Source of the DNA: Xylogone sp. PMI_703
Lineage: Eukaryota; Ascomycota; Leotiomycetes
Assembly (NCBI GenBank): GCA_021399445.1
Contig: JAJTUQ010000001.1
Location: 558,001 to 622,000 of the forward strand
Length of the DNA stretch: 64,000 nucleotides
Reading direction: 5' to 3'
The notes beneath the pieces were generated by a model. That model was not told the DNA's origin, ran no database searches, and saw nothing but the letters and a program-made list of their open reading frames with translations. The position numbers and the translations under genes are program-made. Below, in pieces: positions 1-11,848 of this stretch. The first letter of the stretch is position 1; the number at the start of each line of letters is the position of its first letter.

Positions 1-375
1 AACCACAAGGGACTGCGGCCTGATTCTCCGGTCAATCGGTCAGGCCCAAAACGCTCGGTCCACTCCCCTTCCACCCCCGGGCTCCCCACAAAAGAGTTGA
101 CACAATCAGTCAATCACGATCCTCCTCCAGTTGCCATCCATCCAGGCTTGCGACCAAGATCCTGTGCCCTTTGCCCACGACCGCGAATAATAAGAATTAA
201 TTCATCCTTCCCGTTGTCACCTCCATCTTCCATCGCCCGACGCTGCCCATTCTCCCACCTGCCTTGTCTCTCTACCCTCGGCCATGCGCTTGATCCTCAG
301 ATCGAGCCGTGGTTCCTGACGATGCGCCTCCCATAGTCGATGCGCTGGATGCACCACCACTCCTTGCCCTGAGGC
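1..375. promoter_or_regulatory. Upstream region of the first Zn2Cys6 gene
   Basis: There is no credible coding sequence here. The region is rich in pyrimidine tracts (for example around 205-275), as is common in fungal promoters and 5' leaders. It presumably holds the promoter and leader of the transcription factor starting at 376. No defined operator can be named. Confidence 0.4.
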
Positions 376-3300
376 ATGGCCTCCACGGGTAGTGGAACCT
401 CGTCGCCTGCGCTGCCGCCGCTGGCCAGGCAGATACGCTTCGTGAACAATGAAGGCCGTCCTCCGGCCAAGCGGCGGCGGATTAGTGCTGCGTATGTATT
501 GCATATTTTCGGCCCCCTCGTGCCCTGGAGAAGATCGCTCTCCTCGGGCGATAGTGCTTGCTGTCGTGTCGTGGTCTCAGCCCTCTTGCTAACCTCCTCT
601 CCTTCTCGAACAGCTGTCGGACATGTCGTAAACGCAAGACCCGGTGCGATGGGAAGCGGCCCTTCTGCTCCACCTGCACCGACAATGGCCACCAATGTCT
701 CGGGTATGCAGCCGTAGGAGAGGGAAAGAAGGATTCCAAGGCACCGGGGAACCTCGCGGACGAGGACTACGTCAAGGATGAGGATGATTATGACAAGGTC
801 TCGACGGGGAGCTTGCCTAGTGGACAGCAGTCCTTTGGCAATACGTCGCCAGTGCTACATCGCGAGGGCTCGACTTCATATCCGGATGGCAAGATGGCCA
901 TCCGTCAGCGAGAGGCAGATCTGAGGGACCTTAAGACAGAGCAGGAGCGAAGATCAGGTCGGGACTTCAGGGACGCTCCAACCTTTTCAGATGAGGACCA
1001 GAGTCCTATGAGCATTAGAACCCCAGGCATACAGGAACGACACAATATCCTCGCCGATAGCACCAGACCAGCGACTGCGGAAAACCGCCAGACGGAGAGT
1101 CGCAAGGTACCATACTTCAGATACTTCGGTCCCACAGCCATTGTTCCCGGGTTCAAGCAAATGGTTGTGTCAGTTCGAGAGCATCGCCGGAGTACAGGTG
1201 CGGCGTCATCAAGTTAGTTCTCCTGGGAGAAACTTTGGGTTTCATTAGTCGAGAATACTGACGTGTTTTCTTTCTTAGTTTCGTCTGCATCTGGTGGATA
1301 TGGAGGCCTAGGAACCCCTCAACCAGGAGTCGAACAGAGACCCGTTGAGATGCCGGTCTACGATCCCAATGATGGAATGCCGGTGCAACGGCTCACCATC
1401 CACCTTGTAGAGACCTTCTTTACCCACCTGGGTTGCAATTATCCTTTCCTAAAGCCAGATAAGTTCATACGCATGGTTCAAGAGAAACGGGTGGAACCAA
1501 TCTTAGTTGATGCCGTTTGTGCATTGGCTGCTCGATTCTCAGACCATCCAATGCTCACTGCTAATCATAACCCTAACTATCCCAAGTGGGAATATGGTCA
1601 TATATTCGCACAACGAGCGAAGGCTGCGGTGGTAGACACGTTTCCGTGTCCCACAGTTGCCGCCGTACAAGCCTGCCTCCTGCTGGCCTATGAAGGCTTT
1701 GGGTCCAATCAGGACAGTGCGCTGTGGATGTATCTCGGTTGTGCTATTAGAATGGCTGTCGACCTGGGATTGCAGAAGCTTGATGGGGTCAAACATCAGG
1801 GCGAGAAAGATCCAGGGCACCATAGACATAGCATTGACGCCAGCGATGCATACAGCCAAAACTCGAACGATGGAAGTTCGATTAGCCAAGAAGAGAAGAG
1901 AGAGATTGAGCAAGAGCGCATCAACACTCTATGGGCAGTCTTTATGCTGGATAGAGTTATCTCCTCTGGTACTGGTAGACCTGTCACCCTGCGTGACGAG
2001 GACTTCGAATTGGGTTTTCCCGCCATAACCGCAAACGCAGAAAGCGGTTGGCCTGACCCGTTTCCAGCCCTGATACAAATTATTCATCTTTATGGCAGAG
2101 TATCAGATCTGCTCAACAATATTCGGAATGTCCGCGACGTCACACCAGAGAGAATGTCAGGTCTGGCTGAGATGGAAATGGACCTGACACAGCTGTATCA
2201 AAGACTGGATCAAAGGTTGACTTTCAATGCAACAAACTTTCAGCATTATGTGAAATCTGGAGAAGGCACAAATTTTATACTTGTAAGTTTACCTGACTCG
2301 CATATTTATATTGGAATCTCTCAGAGCTGATAATGGCTGGCGTCTCAAGGTGCATTTCTGGTTTCATACTCTCATTATGCTATTGCATCAACCAACCTTG
2401 ATGCATTCGTTTGAAGGGCAAATATTACAACTTTTACCGAACAGCCGGGAGTTGAGTATGTCTTCAGCAAAAACCATTGCCGATATTCTCGCTTTCGCAG
2501 AGCTTATCGACCCCAAAAGTTTCATTGGAAACCCATTTACAAGTCAGCCAATGTATATTGCGGCTTGCGCTTTCTTGATGGAATCGGCCGCACATTCCAA
2601 TTCACAGCCGACCTCGAGAGAACGAAGTCCTCCACGTAGTGGGGCTCGGAATGGCCCAGCTAGAGAACAGTCGGATACGGTGAAGGGTTATACTGCCGAG
2701 CAAAAGCATAGTCTGCTTGCTTCTGCTGCAAATCAGAACTATCAGCGGTGCTATAAATCCCTTCAGCAACTGGAGACATATTGGGCGGGCACGAGGTATA
2801 TCTTGGTTGCGCTAGATCAGAAAGCAAAAGGGATCTGGGATCCAGAGACTTATACAGTTGAAGACATGGAGTCTACCAAGGTTGGGAAGTCTGATATGGT
2901 GCCCCATTGGAAGATGTTGGCTATGACAGCACCATCTCCAGGACGATTCAGCGACATGGTTCGATCACCTATGCCAATGCTCGACTACCTACCTGGGTCT
3001 CCAGGACTTGACGCATCGCAGGCCATAGGGTGGTCAATAAACGGAACCACCAACTCTGCAAGCTCCAACATCACTCTTATGTTTCAGAACTCTAGCGGCG
3101 AACAACATCAGCAACAGCAACAACAGCAACCTCCTCCAAGACCTCCATCCGTAACAGGTAATATGGTATATGATCCTATCCGCCAAAGCTTACCTGCGCC
3201 TAGCCCCGAAGGAAACTCGCCGAATTATAATACCAAATACACAACCTATCCTCAACCTCGACCATCTTCGGGGTCAATGCTTCCACCGACGCAAAAGTAT

Positions 3301-3711
3301 AATGCGCTCTCTCCTTCGGGGCCTGCATCCACATCGGAGGCAGAAATGCTCTTGGGCATACAGAATCAACAGTATAGCCAAACACCAAACTCTCACCACT
3401 CTTACGACCAATCAGCAGGTTCTCCATCCAACGTACGTCACGATCCACAGTCAACAAACAGCTTTGAATTCTCTCAAAGCCAAAACTTCCACCTGGGGCA
3501 AAATGCTTACATGGGTATGGCTGGAGTGGGAGACATGAAACTGGAGAGTCAGGAGATCGACATGGCATCGTTGGTTAGTGGGGATATGATGCCCTTTCTT
3601 GAATATCTTCCTCAGGATGTCTGGGGTTTCTATGATAATGGGAATGGGATGTCTTCAAGCAGCGGTATGAACGGCAACGTCGGCATGCAAAACATGAGGC
3701 GGAATGAGTAG
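376..3711 (+). CDS. Zn2Cys6 fungal transcription factor (1026 aa, 4 exons)
   Basis: Exons are 376-491, 614-1212, 1279-2282 and 2350-3711, and all junctions keep frame. The first intron sits just before the zinc cluster. After splicing, the N-terminus is a basic stretch (AKRRR) followed by CX2CX6CX6CX2CX6C at about residues 40-67, the complete binuclear zinc DNA-binding motif. A fungal-specific transcription factor middle homology region follows (about 250-560), with recognisable helices such as MAVDLGLQKL and HFWFHTLIMLLHQPTL. The C-terminal third is low-complexity, with a glutamine run near 3107-3130 followed by prolines, then Ser/Asn/Pro-rich sequence typical of an activation region. The exon 3/4 junction (acceptor at 2349) was chosen because it gives the expected HFWFH helix; the nearer AGs break the frame. 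The target genes cannot be named from sequence. Confidence 0.88.
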
Positions 3712-4720
3712 ACAAAGAGCCATACATGCAAAGATTCTTTTCATGATGTCAATGTCTCATGCACAAGCACATTCACTAAACTCGGCGGGGGCTCGAAGAC
3801 AACGTGCCCCAAACTCCATATGGGATATGTTGAAGATGTGAGGGGCCATCTCCCTCTCTCTTTCTCTTCATTGCAGGCGTTGGGCTTTCTCGGACAAAAG
3901 GGGGACTGGTTATGGACGGGATACCAAAAACAGGGGTTGTTCTACTTTGTCTCCTCCTAACTTTCATCATGGGTTCCTTCTTACGGACATTTATCATGGT
4001 ACCAGATGCACAAGAGGAAATCATGAGACATATGGAGTTCCGACTCCATTATGGACTTTATCATATGTTTTTTCCTGCACGATATGCATGTTCTATGACT
4101 CAATTTTCTCATTTATCTATTTAGCATATTTTTTATGATTCTGAAATGTATCTTACGCGCGCGTGTGTGGAAATAGTCATTGATATCGCAAAGCATTATT
4201 TTATTTTATTTTACTCCATTTCAGCCTTTAATCGGCTCTGGTCATGTTGTAGTTACTTGACGATGGTAAATTATACAAGAAATTGTATATTATTGCAGCC
4301 GTCATTGTAGCATCATGCTATATCATTGACTCCACTACCTCCGTACGGGTGCTTTATATCCCGAACCTGCCATGCGATTTACTATTGGCTGAAACATAAG
4401 CCGAAATCTTGAACAGTTGGAGAGTTAAACATGGAAGATGATTCGAATTCCGATACTCCTCCGTAAGCATACTTGGAATTCACAAATGAAGAATGCTCAT
4501 TAATTGAGGTGGCGGTGTAAGAATGAAAATAGGGGCCACTGAGAGGCTCGTGGTCAAGAGGCTGGGAGTTCAGGAGGCTGGTACAGTGGAGGTACCGTGG
4601 TATCTTCTGCCGTTGCCGTAGCAACCTAATGGACAACACATCACGAAGGGACCCAGATCTAGACGCCGCCTTAACGAACAAAGCAGAGAGCATTGCGACC
4701 CTCCACGGCCTCCCGATATT
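3712..4720. other. Intergenic, 3' UTR and promoter
   Basis: Only short ORFs without domain character occur, on both strands. There are AT-rich runs (TTTTATTTTATTTTA near 4198-4213) and a small CG/TG run near 4156-4168. The region should contain the 3' UTR of the upstream factor and the promoter of the gene at 4721. Confidence 0.4.
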
Positions 4721-7270
4721 ATGAAGAAGCAATCTGCTTCTGACTTCGAGATTTATGTCGACCCGTCCTGCTCGCCAGATCCGGAAGACATTGGCAGGTC
4801 TACCATAGGGACCTCTGCAGATCCAGTAGTCATCCACCAAGATAACTCGGAGGATCGTGAAGTTAGGCGATCAGGGAACTTCCAGAGCCAGAATCAGGAA
4901 GATAGGACTGAAACTCTTATCCAATCCGCCGCTCGAGCACTTGCCGAGAGCATTGAGAGGGATAAATCCCTTGGCCTCGAGGATTCGGTCTTGGGCAAGC
5001 AAACAGATAGACATTACGATAGCGGGAGTGGAATGTACGAAGGTAGCACAGAGTTCATATATGATAGCGGGGCAGCCATGTATGAATCTGACATTCATGA
5101 TTGGAACAATGAGGCGGAAGGGGGAGACTCTGCGACGTCCCATAACGACGATGGAGACATTGACGATGATATTTTCAGTCGGAAGTCGGGCCAGAGTGCT
5201 CGCAGTAGCCTGAACTCTATTCATGACCTGCACGGCCCAGATGAGCTATCCCACGAGAAACATTCACCCGGGGACGCTATGGATCCGATATCGCGGATCC
5301 CGAGTGTCTCCTCTTATTCATATAATCCAGAAGTGCCCACCAGCCCGCCAAATAAGAGTGCCACCCGACCGCCTTTTCGAACTCCCTCCTCCGTTCGAGC
5401 AATGCAAATGTCGTCTCCAACGCCCTCGATATTCTCCTCTCCGCGATCGATCAAACGGTCATCAGCCAGCCGCTTGGGTACTCCCACAACTCAGAAATTT
5501 CCAAGCTCACCGACTTCGAGGTCGAAGACGCCCAACCGGTTGAAGGTCAAGAAGGAGTATCCACTTGTGCTTCTCCACGTGACTGTTTTTCCGTTGCAAT
5601 GGCCTTATGCAAATATTATCGGTTCACAGGATATCCCGACAAGTTTATATGGGGTGCGGGATAGCTGGAGGCTTTTGCAGGAGAAGTTGCAAGATACGGT
5701 GCTTGAACGAGGCATTCTTCTACCGCATCCCCAGGACTCATATGAGGTATTGGAAGAGCGTCTCTTAGAAGCCCTGGAACTCCCTGTGCAACCAAGAGCT
5801 CGTATCTTAAAATGTGGGCATTATATGGGTCCACTAGATAATGAGTTTGAGGGATCTGGAGATGATATGGAAGGTGATTTTTTGGAATCCGTGGATCGAA
5901 AATGGTGTGATATCTGCTGCAGAGAGGTCAAATACATGAATCAGGACCCTGAGGCTTTGAATAAAAGATTCAGAATTAAGATATATGCCAGCAATGGGCT
6001 GATGCGAGCCGGTGCCTGGGCGGCGGTCTGGAAGGAGATGGAGCGAGTCGATGTCGAGATCGAACCGTATGTGGAACCCGAACTCTTAGATGATTTGGAG
6101 AGGCTGGTGCAGAAAGCAAAAGCGAAGAATGGTCATCATGGCGGATTTGAGGATATCGATGAGGATGCAAAGCGAGCTGATGAAGAGCGTATGCGAGAAA
6201 TGTATGGTGCTCTCCCGGCTATTGAGAATACTCCCCAGATGGAATCAGGGCCGGGTTCAGTTCCACCACCTAACGCTCCTCACATGGAATCTCCTCCGTC
6301 CTCCGTACCGCCAAGTCATCCCCAACCGGCATCGAAGTCTGATGTGCCATTAGCAGGGGGTCATACAAAGAAAGCATATGGAGATTCTCTTCCGGAACTC
6401 ATGTTAGCGGCATTGAAAGTCGCTATACGGGATCCTAAGAATATCATTATATGTGCTCTGAGTTTTGTCTTGCTCCTCCTAGTCCTACGGCCCGGACCGC
6501 TATTGAGTAGATCAACACCAACGGTCATGAGCCACACCCAAGTACCACATGTCATCGGAGGCCTGGAGCACACTGCCGTCAGGTATGTTGAGAATGAAGA
6601 ATTAGTTGAAGAACCTGCCGTTACAATTGCGGTAAAAGTACCAAAGGCTAAACCAATCATTCAAAATCCCTCGGAACAGCAGATTCCAGAGGTAGATGCT
6701 CAGGTCGAGGAGCCACAGATGGTCCAGGAGACGGAGGTTGTGGAAGAGAAGGACGTCGAGGTCGAAAAAACCGATGCCACAGTTGAGAAACCCGTAGATG
6801 ACCAAGAGACTGAAGAAGCTGTAATTGAAGAACCTCTGGATACCTCAGAAGCTGAAACAACTATCGATGAGGCTCAGGGTATTCCAGAAGTTGAAACAGT
6901 TATTGAAGAAACTCAGGGTGCCCCTGAGCTTGAGGAAATTGTTGAGGAGGCTGCAGAAGCTCCGGAACCTGAGACTGTCATTGAAAGCTCGTCGGAAGTC
7001 GAAGAGGCCGAAGAAACCGAATTTCCTCCTGAAGAGCCTCTAGATGTGCTAGAAATTGATGAGATTGAAGCAGTCGATGCCGTCAACGATATAGCCTCAG
7101 TGGTGGAGGAAGCTGAAGTTGTCGAGAGTCCAACCGAGGAAGAAATCACCATTTCAGCCGAGATCACTGATGAGGTTCCGAGCAACGAAGAGCAGGTGTT
7201 CAATGCAGTTGATGTTGGTATGGAGAAGATTCCTCTTTCGGAGGAAGAGAGAGCTCTGCTCTGCTCCTGA
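4721..7270 (+). CDS. Conserved acidic single-pass membrane protein ('pathway-specific nitrogen regulator' family)
   Basis: A single exon of 849 aa. The N-terminal third is acidic and Ser-rich, with two short near-repeats (YDSGSGMYE / YDSGAAMYE). The conserved core lies at about residues 275-470: it begins YPLVLLHVTVFPLQWP, continues with LLQEKLQDTVLERGILLPHP and a LEERLLEALELP segment, and ends with a CxxCC-containing segment (WCDICCREV) and GLMRAGAWAAVWKEMERVDVEIEP. I know this layout from fungal proteins databases label 'pathway-specific nitrogen regulator'; the label is not supported by any DNA-binding motif here. One hydrophobic segment (about 574-592, IIICALSFVLLLLVL) predicts membrane anchoring. 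The last 230 residues are Glu/Val-rich degenerate repeats. The start matches the family's typical SAS-x-FEI-x-VDP opening. True function unknown; an envelope or organelle membrane tether is possible. Confidence 0.8.
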   Translation: MKKQSASDFEIYVDPSCSPDPEDIGRSTIGTSADPVVIHQDNSEDREVRRSGNFQSQNQEDRTETLIQSAARALAESIERDKSLGLEDSVLGKQTDRHYDSGSGMYEGSTEFIYDSGAAMYESDIHDWNNEAEGGDSATSHNDDGDIDDDIFSRKSGQSARSSLNSIHDLHGPDELSHEKHSPGDAMDPISRIPSVSSYSYNPEVPTSPPNKSATRPPFRTPSSVRAMQMSSPTPSIFSSPRSIKRSSASRLGTPTTQKFPSSPTSRSKTPNRLKVKKEYPLVLLHVTVFPLQWPYANIIGSQDIPTSLYGVRDSWRLLQEKLQDTVLERGILLPHPQDSYEVLEERLLEALELPVQPRARILKCGHYMGPLDNEFEGSGDDMEGDFLESVDRKWCDICCREVKYMNQDPEALNKRFRIKIYASNGLMRAGAWAAVWKEMERVDVEIEPYVEPELLDDLERLVQKAKAKNGHHGGFEDIDEDAKRADEERMREMYGALPAIENTPQMESGPGSVPPPNAPHMESPPSSVPPSHPQPASKSDVPLAGGHTKKAYGDSLPELMLAALKVAIRDPKNIIICALSFVLLLLVLRPGPLLSRSTPTVMSHTQVPHVIGGLEHTAVRYVENEELVEEPAVTIAVKVPKAKPIIQNPSEQQIPEVDAQVEEPQMVQETEVVEEKDVEVEKTDATVEKPVDDQETEEAVIEEPLDTSEAETTIDEAQGIPEVETVIEETQGAPELEEIVEEAAEAPEPETVIESSSEVEEAEETEFPPEEPLDVLEIDEIEAVDAVNDIASVVEEAEVVESPTEEEITISAEITDEVPSNEEQVFNAVDVGMEKIPLSEEERALLCS

Positions 7271-9330
7271 GCGATCATAATGGATGGCTGATGACTAATG
7301 CACGACTGAAATATAAACTTTACGTTAATGTATGAAGCTTAGACACAATCAGCATTTTTGAGGAGTTTAGGAGCGAGTTCCTTGTTAGGTTTCCTCTAAT
7401 CTTTGGAAGGTTGACTTGTTTGGAGCGGTGCGAGCGAAAAATTTAGTGGAGTTTTAACGAATATTTCCTTGGTTGACGCTTTTATGTAGTTATGGTATAT
7501 TACATATATATAAAGCCTAGTATGAATATAGTATACTTAGTGTAAACATGGTTACTCTGTCACTTTGCAACTTGACACTGTACTTGGCTTACATCCGAGG
7601 AATATTACTGATTTAGCTCACGTCATTATCACTCTTACCTACTTCTAATATATATTCCATCACGCGTTGAAACACCAAGCTCGCCAAGACAAAGTTGCAC
7701 ACAGCGAGGGACCTCAGCTGGCATTGATATAAGAAAAGTGTAAGTAGGCAATATCTCAACCTCGTGATAGCATTAAGATGGAGATGGACTAAATAATGGC
7801 CATTTATAAGAAAATGCTCAGGGAATAGAGGATCCAGAAACGTATTATACATGTGGAAGTGTGTGGACAGCACAACGTGACCATGAAACGTCATGATATA
7901 TGGAAGTTGCCACTTGTGATATGGCGGTAATACAATGTCTTTTAAGGTTTACGTGAGGTTGTAATAACCTAAACCAAAACATTGGATGTCTCTGTCAAAA
8001 AAAGAAAATAAGGAGATGGGAATTCACAAAACCAGCTCTGGGGAAGTGGATTGGCCATTTGTAAGATCTTTTTAATGCTGTGAACTAGGGTAGTGTGCAG
8101 CTGCCGCACAGACCGCGTTGCACGATAAGATAGAGACGCTGGCTTCCGCGTTTTTGCTGGGGCTAAGCCTAATATGGCAGTAGGCACTAGAGGGCCTTAC
8201 TAATCCACCCCTGATTCCTAAGCTCCTCTGCTTTGTCACTGGAATATGAGTGGACTTTGGATTTTGGAGGTAAGGAGGATCGAAATCGAGGTAGACAGAT
8301 ACATATATCTACATGATACAAAATAACTGGGTAGACAAGACCAACCTGGCAAAGGATTTCAGCAAAGAAGCTTCAACGCAACCTTACCCGAACCGAGCCT
8401 AGCGCTGAGTAGAGCGTTATGCCCTTTACGAGACACGCTACAGCCAATCACAACCACGCAAGCTCAGACCAGGCCATCTCTCCTACTCTCACACGTTGTC
8501 GCGCATGCACGCTTCTTTGCCGTCCATCCTACCTAATCTTATTGACTTTTTCTTGGGAAATAAGCCCGTCTTTAAAGAGGTTAAAAGGGCTGAAGGTAGC
8601 TGAAACGTCCTCCTTTCCCGTCAACCGTTGTTAGACCTAAATCCCGCCTAGCTCTGCAGCGTCTTACTATCGGTAATCATTTAGAACGGAGAGTGCTCTT
8701 CTGTTCTGTCGTTCTTCCCTTGACGGTTCCTGCTTCCCCCCTTTCTCGGCATCTCATCTGGGATACGATATTACTCACCGGGATTATTCAATTGGCCCCC
8801 TCTTTTCTTTGCCGGCCCCCAGGATTAGGATTAGCACGGAAGGTACTGTACCTGGAAGGGAAACGGCGCGCTGCTCGCGTTCCAGAACGCGCTACTGAAG
8901 GGAAAGTGGTGGCCGGAGTAATAAGTCAGCAATTAGCCATGGAATGAACTTCAGGCAGGGCTTCAGTGGCAAAGTATAATCGTCTTTAAGGAATCATTTT
9001 GGACTCCTTGGGAACGGAAGGAAAGGTCTCTTATTGAAAACGAAAGTTGGCTTCCAGGATAATCCATTCTTACTGTGTCTCACTCCACCACGGCCTGCGA
9101 GTGAGAAGCTGAGGAACCTGGAGAGGAGGATTCGGCTCCGGATTACGTGTGAAGCGATTGACTCTGTCCAGCGCTGTCTCAGCCCTAAGAACGTTATTCT
9201 CAGCGGTGCTTATACTTATCGAGACCAAGGTCGTTTGGTCCGTCTTTGGTTTCTATTCCTGTTTAATTGGGTAGGATCGCTTCTCCATCGTTTCCTGTCA
9301 GAGGTATTCGCTGGCCTTTTGGTCCCTCCA
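7271..9330. other. Intergenic region before the BTB gene
   Basis: About 2 kb with no supported gene. The first part is AT-rich (ATATATATAAAG near 7503-7515) and likely includes the 3' UTR of the upstream gene. The last 700 bp has pyrimidine-rich stretches suited to a promoter and 5' leader. The reading frame of the next gene stays open upstream to 9034, but that extension lacks domain character and looks like leader sequence. Confidence 0.4.
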
Positions 9331-11192
9331 ATGGCGTCCACTGGTGACAGTGGGAACGGTGGCAATGGGGGGAATGGCGGTGGAAGATCTGGCTCCGTAG
9401 GAACCAACTCCTCGAGAGCAGGATCGATGTCGATAGATCCTCCTAACCATATTCCTGGCATTATGAGAGACCTGGGCGGAGGTTTGGAGGCTAGAAAGCT
9501 AAATACTGAGATCCCACATATCTTACCTCATGAGAGGGTCTTTCCTATCCAAATCGGGTCTGAGTTGTTTAGGTTGAGTGGTGCTAGCATCAGCTCTGAT
9601 GGTACGTAGTTTCCCTGTTTCTGTGTCGGTTTCCCTCTATCTCCTGCCCTTCTTTTTTCCGTCTTATTTATTCTATCTCCATTTTTATTTTCTTTGGCTC
9701 TCCCTCGCGTGCCCCAATCTGCTTGGGCATTTCGAATCAATGTGTTTTGTCAAAGATCATGGCGACGATAAAATGATACTGACAAACCTAGAGCACCCTC
9801 ATATTTTTCGACATATTTCCAATGTCAATTGAAAGCAGCAGAAGCGGCCGGAGAGGAAGGGGCTCCTGTTCGCACGCTGTACATCGATCGCGATCCTATT
9901 ACCTTCCGCGATATCTCGCACCACTTGCAAGGCTATCATGTAGCGCCTAGAGATGGCGCTCACTTCGTGAAGTTATTCGCCGATGCGCAGTTTTATAGCT
10001 GTAAGTCTTTTCGTTGCTCTTTGAGTCATGCCTTTGGCTAAGGATCGCAGTACCACGGTTAATATCGCAGTTGTATGAAGAGAGTATTTTCATTTCTATC
10101 GGTCATCGGGACTTTCAAATACCTCGAGAGGTCTTCTCAGATCCAGGCAATTCACCAAATTACTTCTCTCTCGGCTTTGCCGTTTTCTTCTCCACGCCCA
10201 CAGAAGTCTTCCCTGGTCTAAACAGGGATGGGCTTCTTCGACCACCATCAATAATCCCCCCTTCAGTTCCCAACCGATCGGCCGATATCTTCGCTGAGCT
10301 TCTACATATGCTTAGAGGCTATCCCCTCCATATTAAGAATGAAGAGCATAGAGCACAATTGCTGCGAGATTGTCGATACTTTCATCTTAAAGGTCTTGAG
10401 CAGAAGCTTATTCGGCATCAGATAAGTTTCAACCTAGCACGAGGACGGCAAGAAATTGTTCTCCGATTAGAAGATATCCGACAATCCGGAATATCTATAG
10501 TGCATGACCCAGGTGCTGTAGAGATTGGCAGTTTATCGGGCTGGGTAAATTATGCCCGTCCATACGTGGATGATAAATCTTACGAACTTGTCCTTGAAAC
10601 TGGTGATGAGGCATGCAGGATACATTTACACACCATGAGAGCTGAGTTCTTTGGTGATGCCAAGACAAGGATCTCACGGCTATTTGAAGTTATTGCAACA
10701 AAACTAAATTTGCCAACAACGCAACCATTAGGATTATTGATGGCAAAAGGTGGTGCCTCGAGTCAGCCTGCTAGCCCAGGTAATACGCCGATTAGTGAAG
10801 ATCAAATTCGCATCGTGCTTAATGCTGATTCACACGTTATCCTTGATGGAAAACCTTATACTGGATCTACTAACGAGGAGGGCGACATTGCTGCTAGCAT
10901 GGCTAGTTCTATGTCTATGCGCGGCCCAGATGAGTCTCCCATAGGTTCTGAAGCAGGTCAGCCGCCGAGGAAAAGAAGAAGGGCAGAGATAAGCTACGGA
11001 AGTCCCTCCGGTCTAGAAGAGAGCTGGATCGTGAAGACGGGCCAGTGGAGGCTGAGGATTTTGCATACTCAAAATGGAGGTGGAAATAGTTATGGAAAGG
11101 GGAATGTTGTGTGTGTCCTTGTCGCTGCGAAGCTCGATTGCTACAGCGGAGAATACGGACGAAATTCTCAGCGAGGCTTTCTGGGCTCGTGA
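9331..11192 (+). CDS. BTB/POZ (K+ channel T1-type) domain protein, 539 aa
   Basis: Exons are 9331-9601, 9794-10000 and 10051-11192. The protein opens with a Gly/Ser-rich linker. A BTB/T1-type fold follows (about residues 65-170), recognisable by FPIQIGSELFRLSGASISSD, the spliced segment APSYFSTYF, then TLYIDRDPITFRDISHHLQGYHV and FVKLFADAQFYSLPRLISQL. A second BTB-like unit follows (FISIGHRDFQIPREVFSDPG and the DRSADIF-like helices), then a Ser/Arg-rich linker with KRRRAE (a possible nuclear signal), and a conserved C-terminal strand region (VKTGQWRLRILHTQNG to the end). Fungal proteins of this kind are widespread and uncharacterised; a Cul3-adaptor or scaffold role is only inference. An in-frame upstream start at 9034 exists but would add about 99 unconserved-looking residues. 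Confidence 0.85.
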
Positions 11193-11200
11193 GAAGGGGA

Positions 11201-11234
11201 ATCGTCATCGTCATCGTCATCATCATCATCATCA
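11201..11234. repeat. (ATC/GTC)n trinucleotide microsatellite
   Basis: The tract reads as repeated ATC/GTC units and starts 8 bases after the BTB stop codon, so it lies in the 3' UTR. Likely length-polymorphic between strains. Confidence 0.85.
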
Positions 11235-11800
11235 GCACTGGTGTTGTTCTAACTATATTTCTTGCATTCTATTTACATACTAGGGTATCCTGACGTTTAA
11301 AGGGAATTACGATTGGAGGCATTGTTCATACACGTCGCGAGTCTTTGGGTGTATCCGTCGGTTGAGATATGCTTGTACGATGGCTTTACTGGAAAAAAAG
11401 TTTTACATCCTGGTCGATATTAGAAGTTATTTTAGTATATAATCAATAAATGTTCGTATATACGTCTTCACACCTATGTTTTATCATCTACATATATGCT
11501 ACCACTTCTAAATCTTCCCTCAAATGATCATAATTGGATATTGTCCAGATATGGGCGAGTAAGAACCAGTACTCAGACACAACCTCAGAAGTAGAAAGAA
11601 AGCAATAAGATGATAGTATACAGAACGACAACATAACTAAAACTAGACCATCCAATAAAGAAAGGCCGAAGACAATTGGAAGGAAATGCATTCTCATGAC
11701 TGGTTTCTCAATTCACATCAAATCATCCATCACGACCCTAACATCACAGCATCACAAGAACCAAGTTAGTTTCTAACAAAACAGAACAGTCCACTAAGTA

Positions 11801-11848
11801 ATCGACCAATCGACCAATCGACCAATCAATCCATCAATCCATCAACTC
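11801..11848. repeat. Six-copy degenerate 8-bp tandem repeat
   Basis: Six consecutive 8-mers: ATCGACCA three times, then ATCAATCC twice, then ATCAACTC. This is a small minisatellite-like array between convergent genes. Confidence 0.85.

Noticed and set aside
4382..4840. 152-codon minus-strand ORF overlapping the start of the 849-aa gene
   Set aside because: No recognisable protein features and it overlaps a well-supported start on the other strand.
6913..7278. 121-codon Ser/Thr-rich minus-strand ORF
   Set aside because: Antisense of the Glu-rich repeats at the end of the 849-aa protein.
8820..8834. GGATTAGGATTAG, telomere-like
   Set aside because: Only two units, not the TTAGGG repeat and not at a sequence end; coincidental.
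9034..9330. In-frame upstream extension of the BTB protein
   Set aside because: The extra residues lack domain character and the ATG at 9331 leads directly into the family-like Gly/Ser linker; kept only as an alternative.
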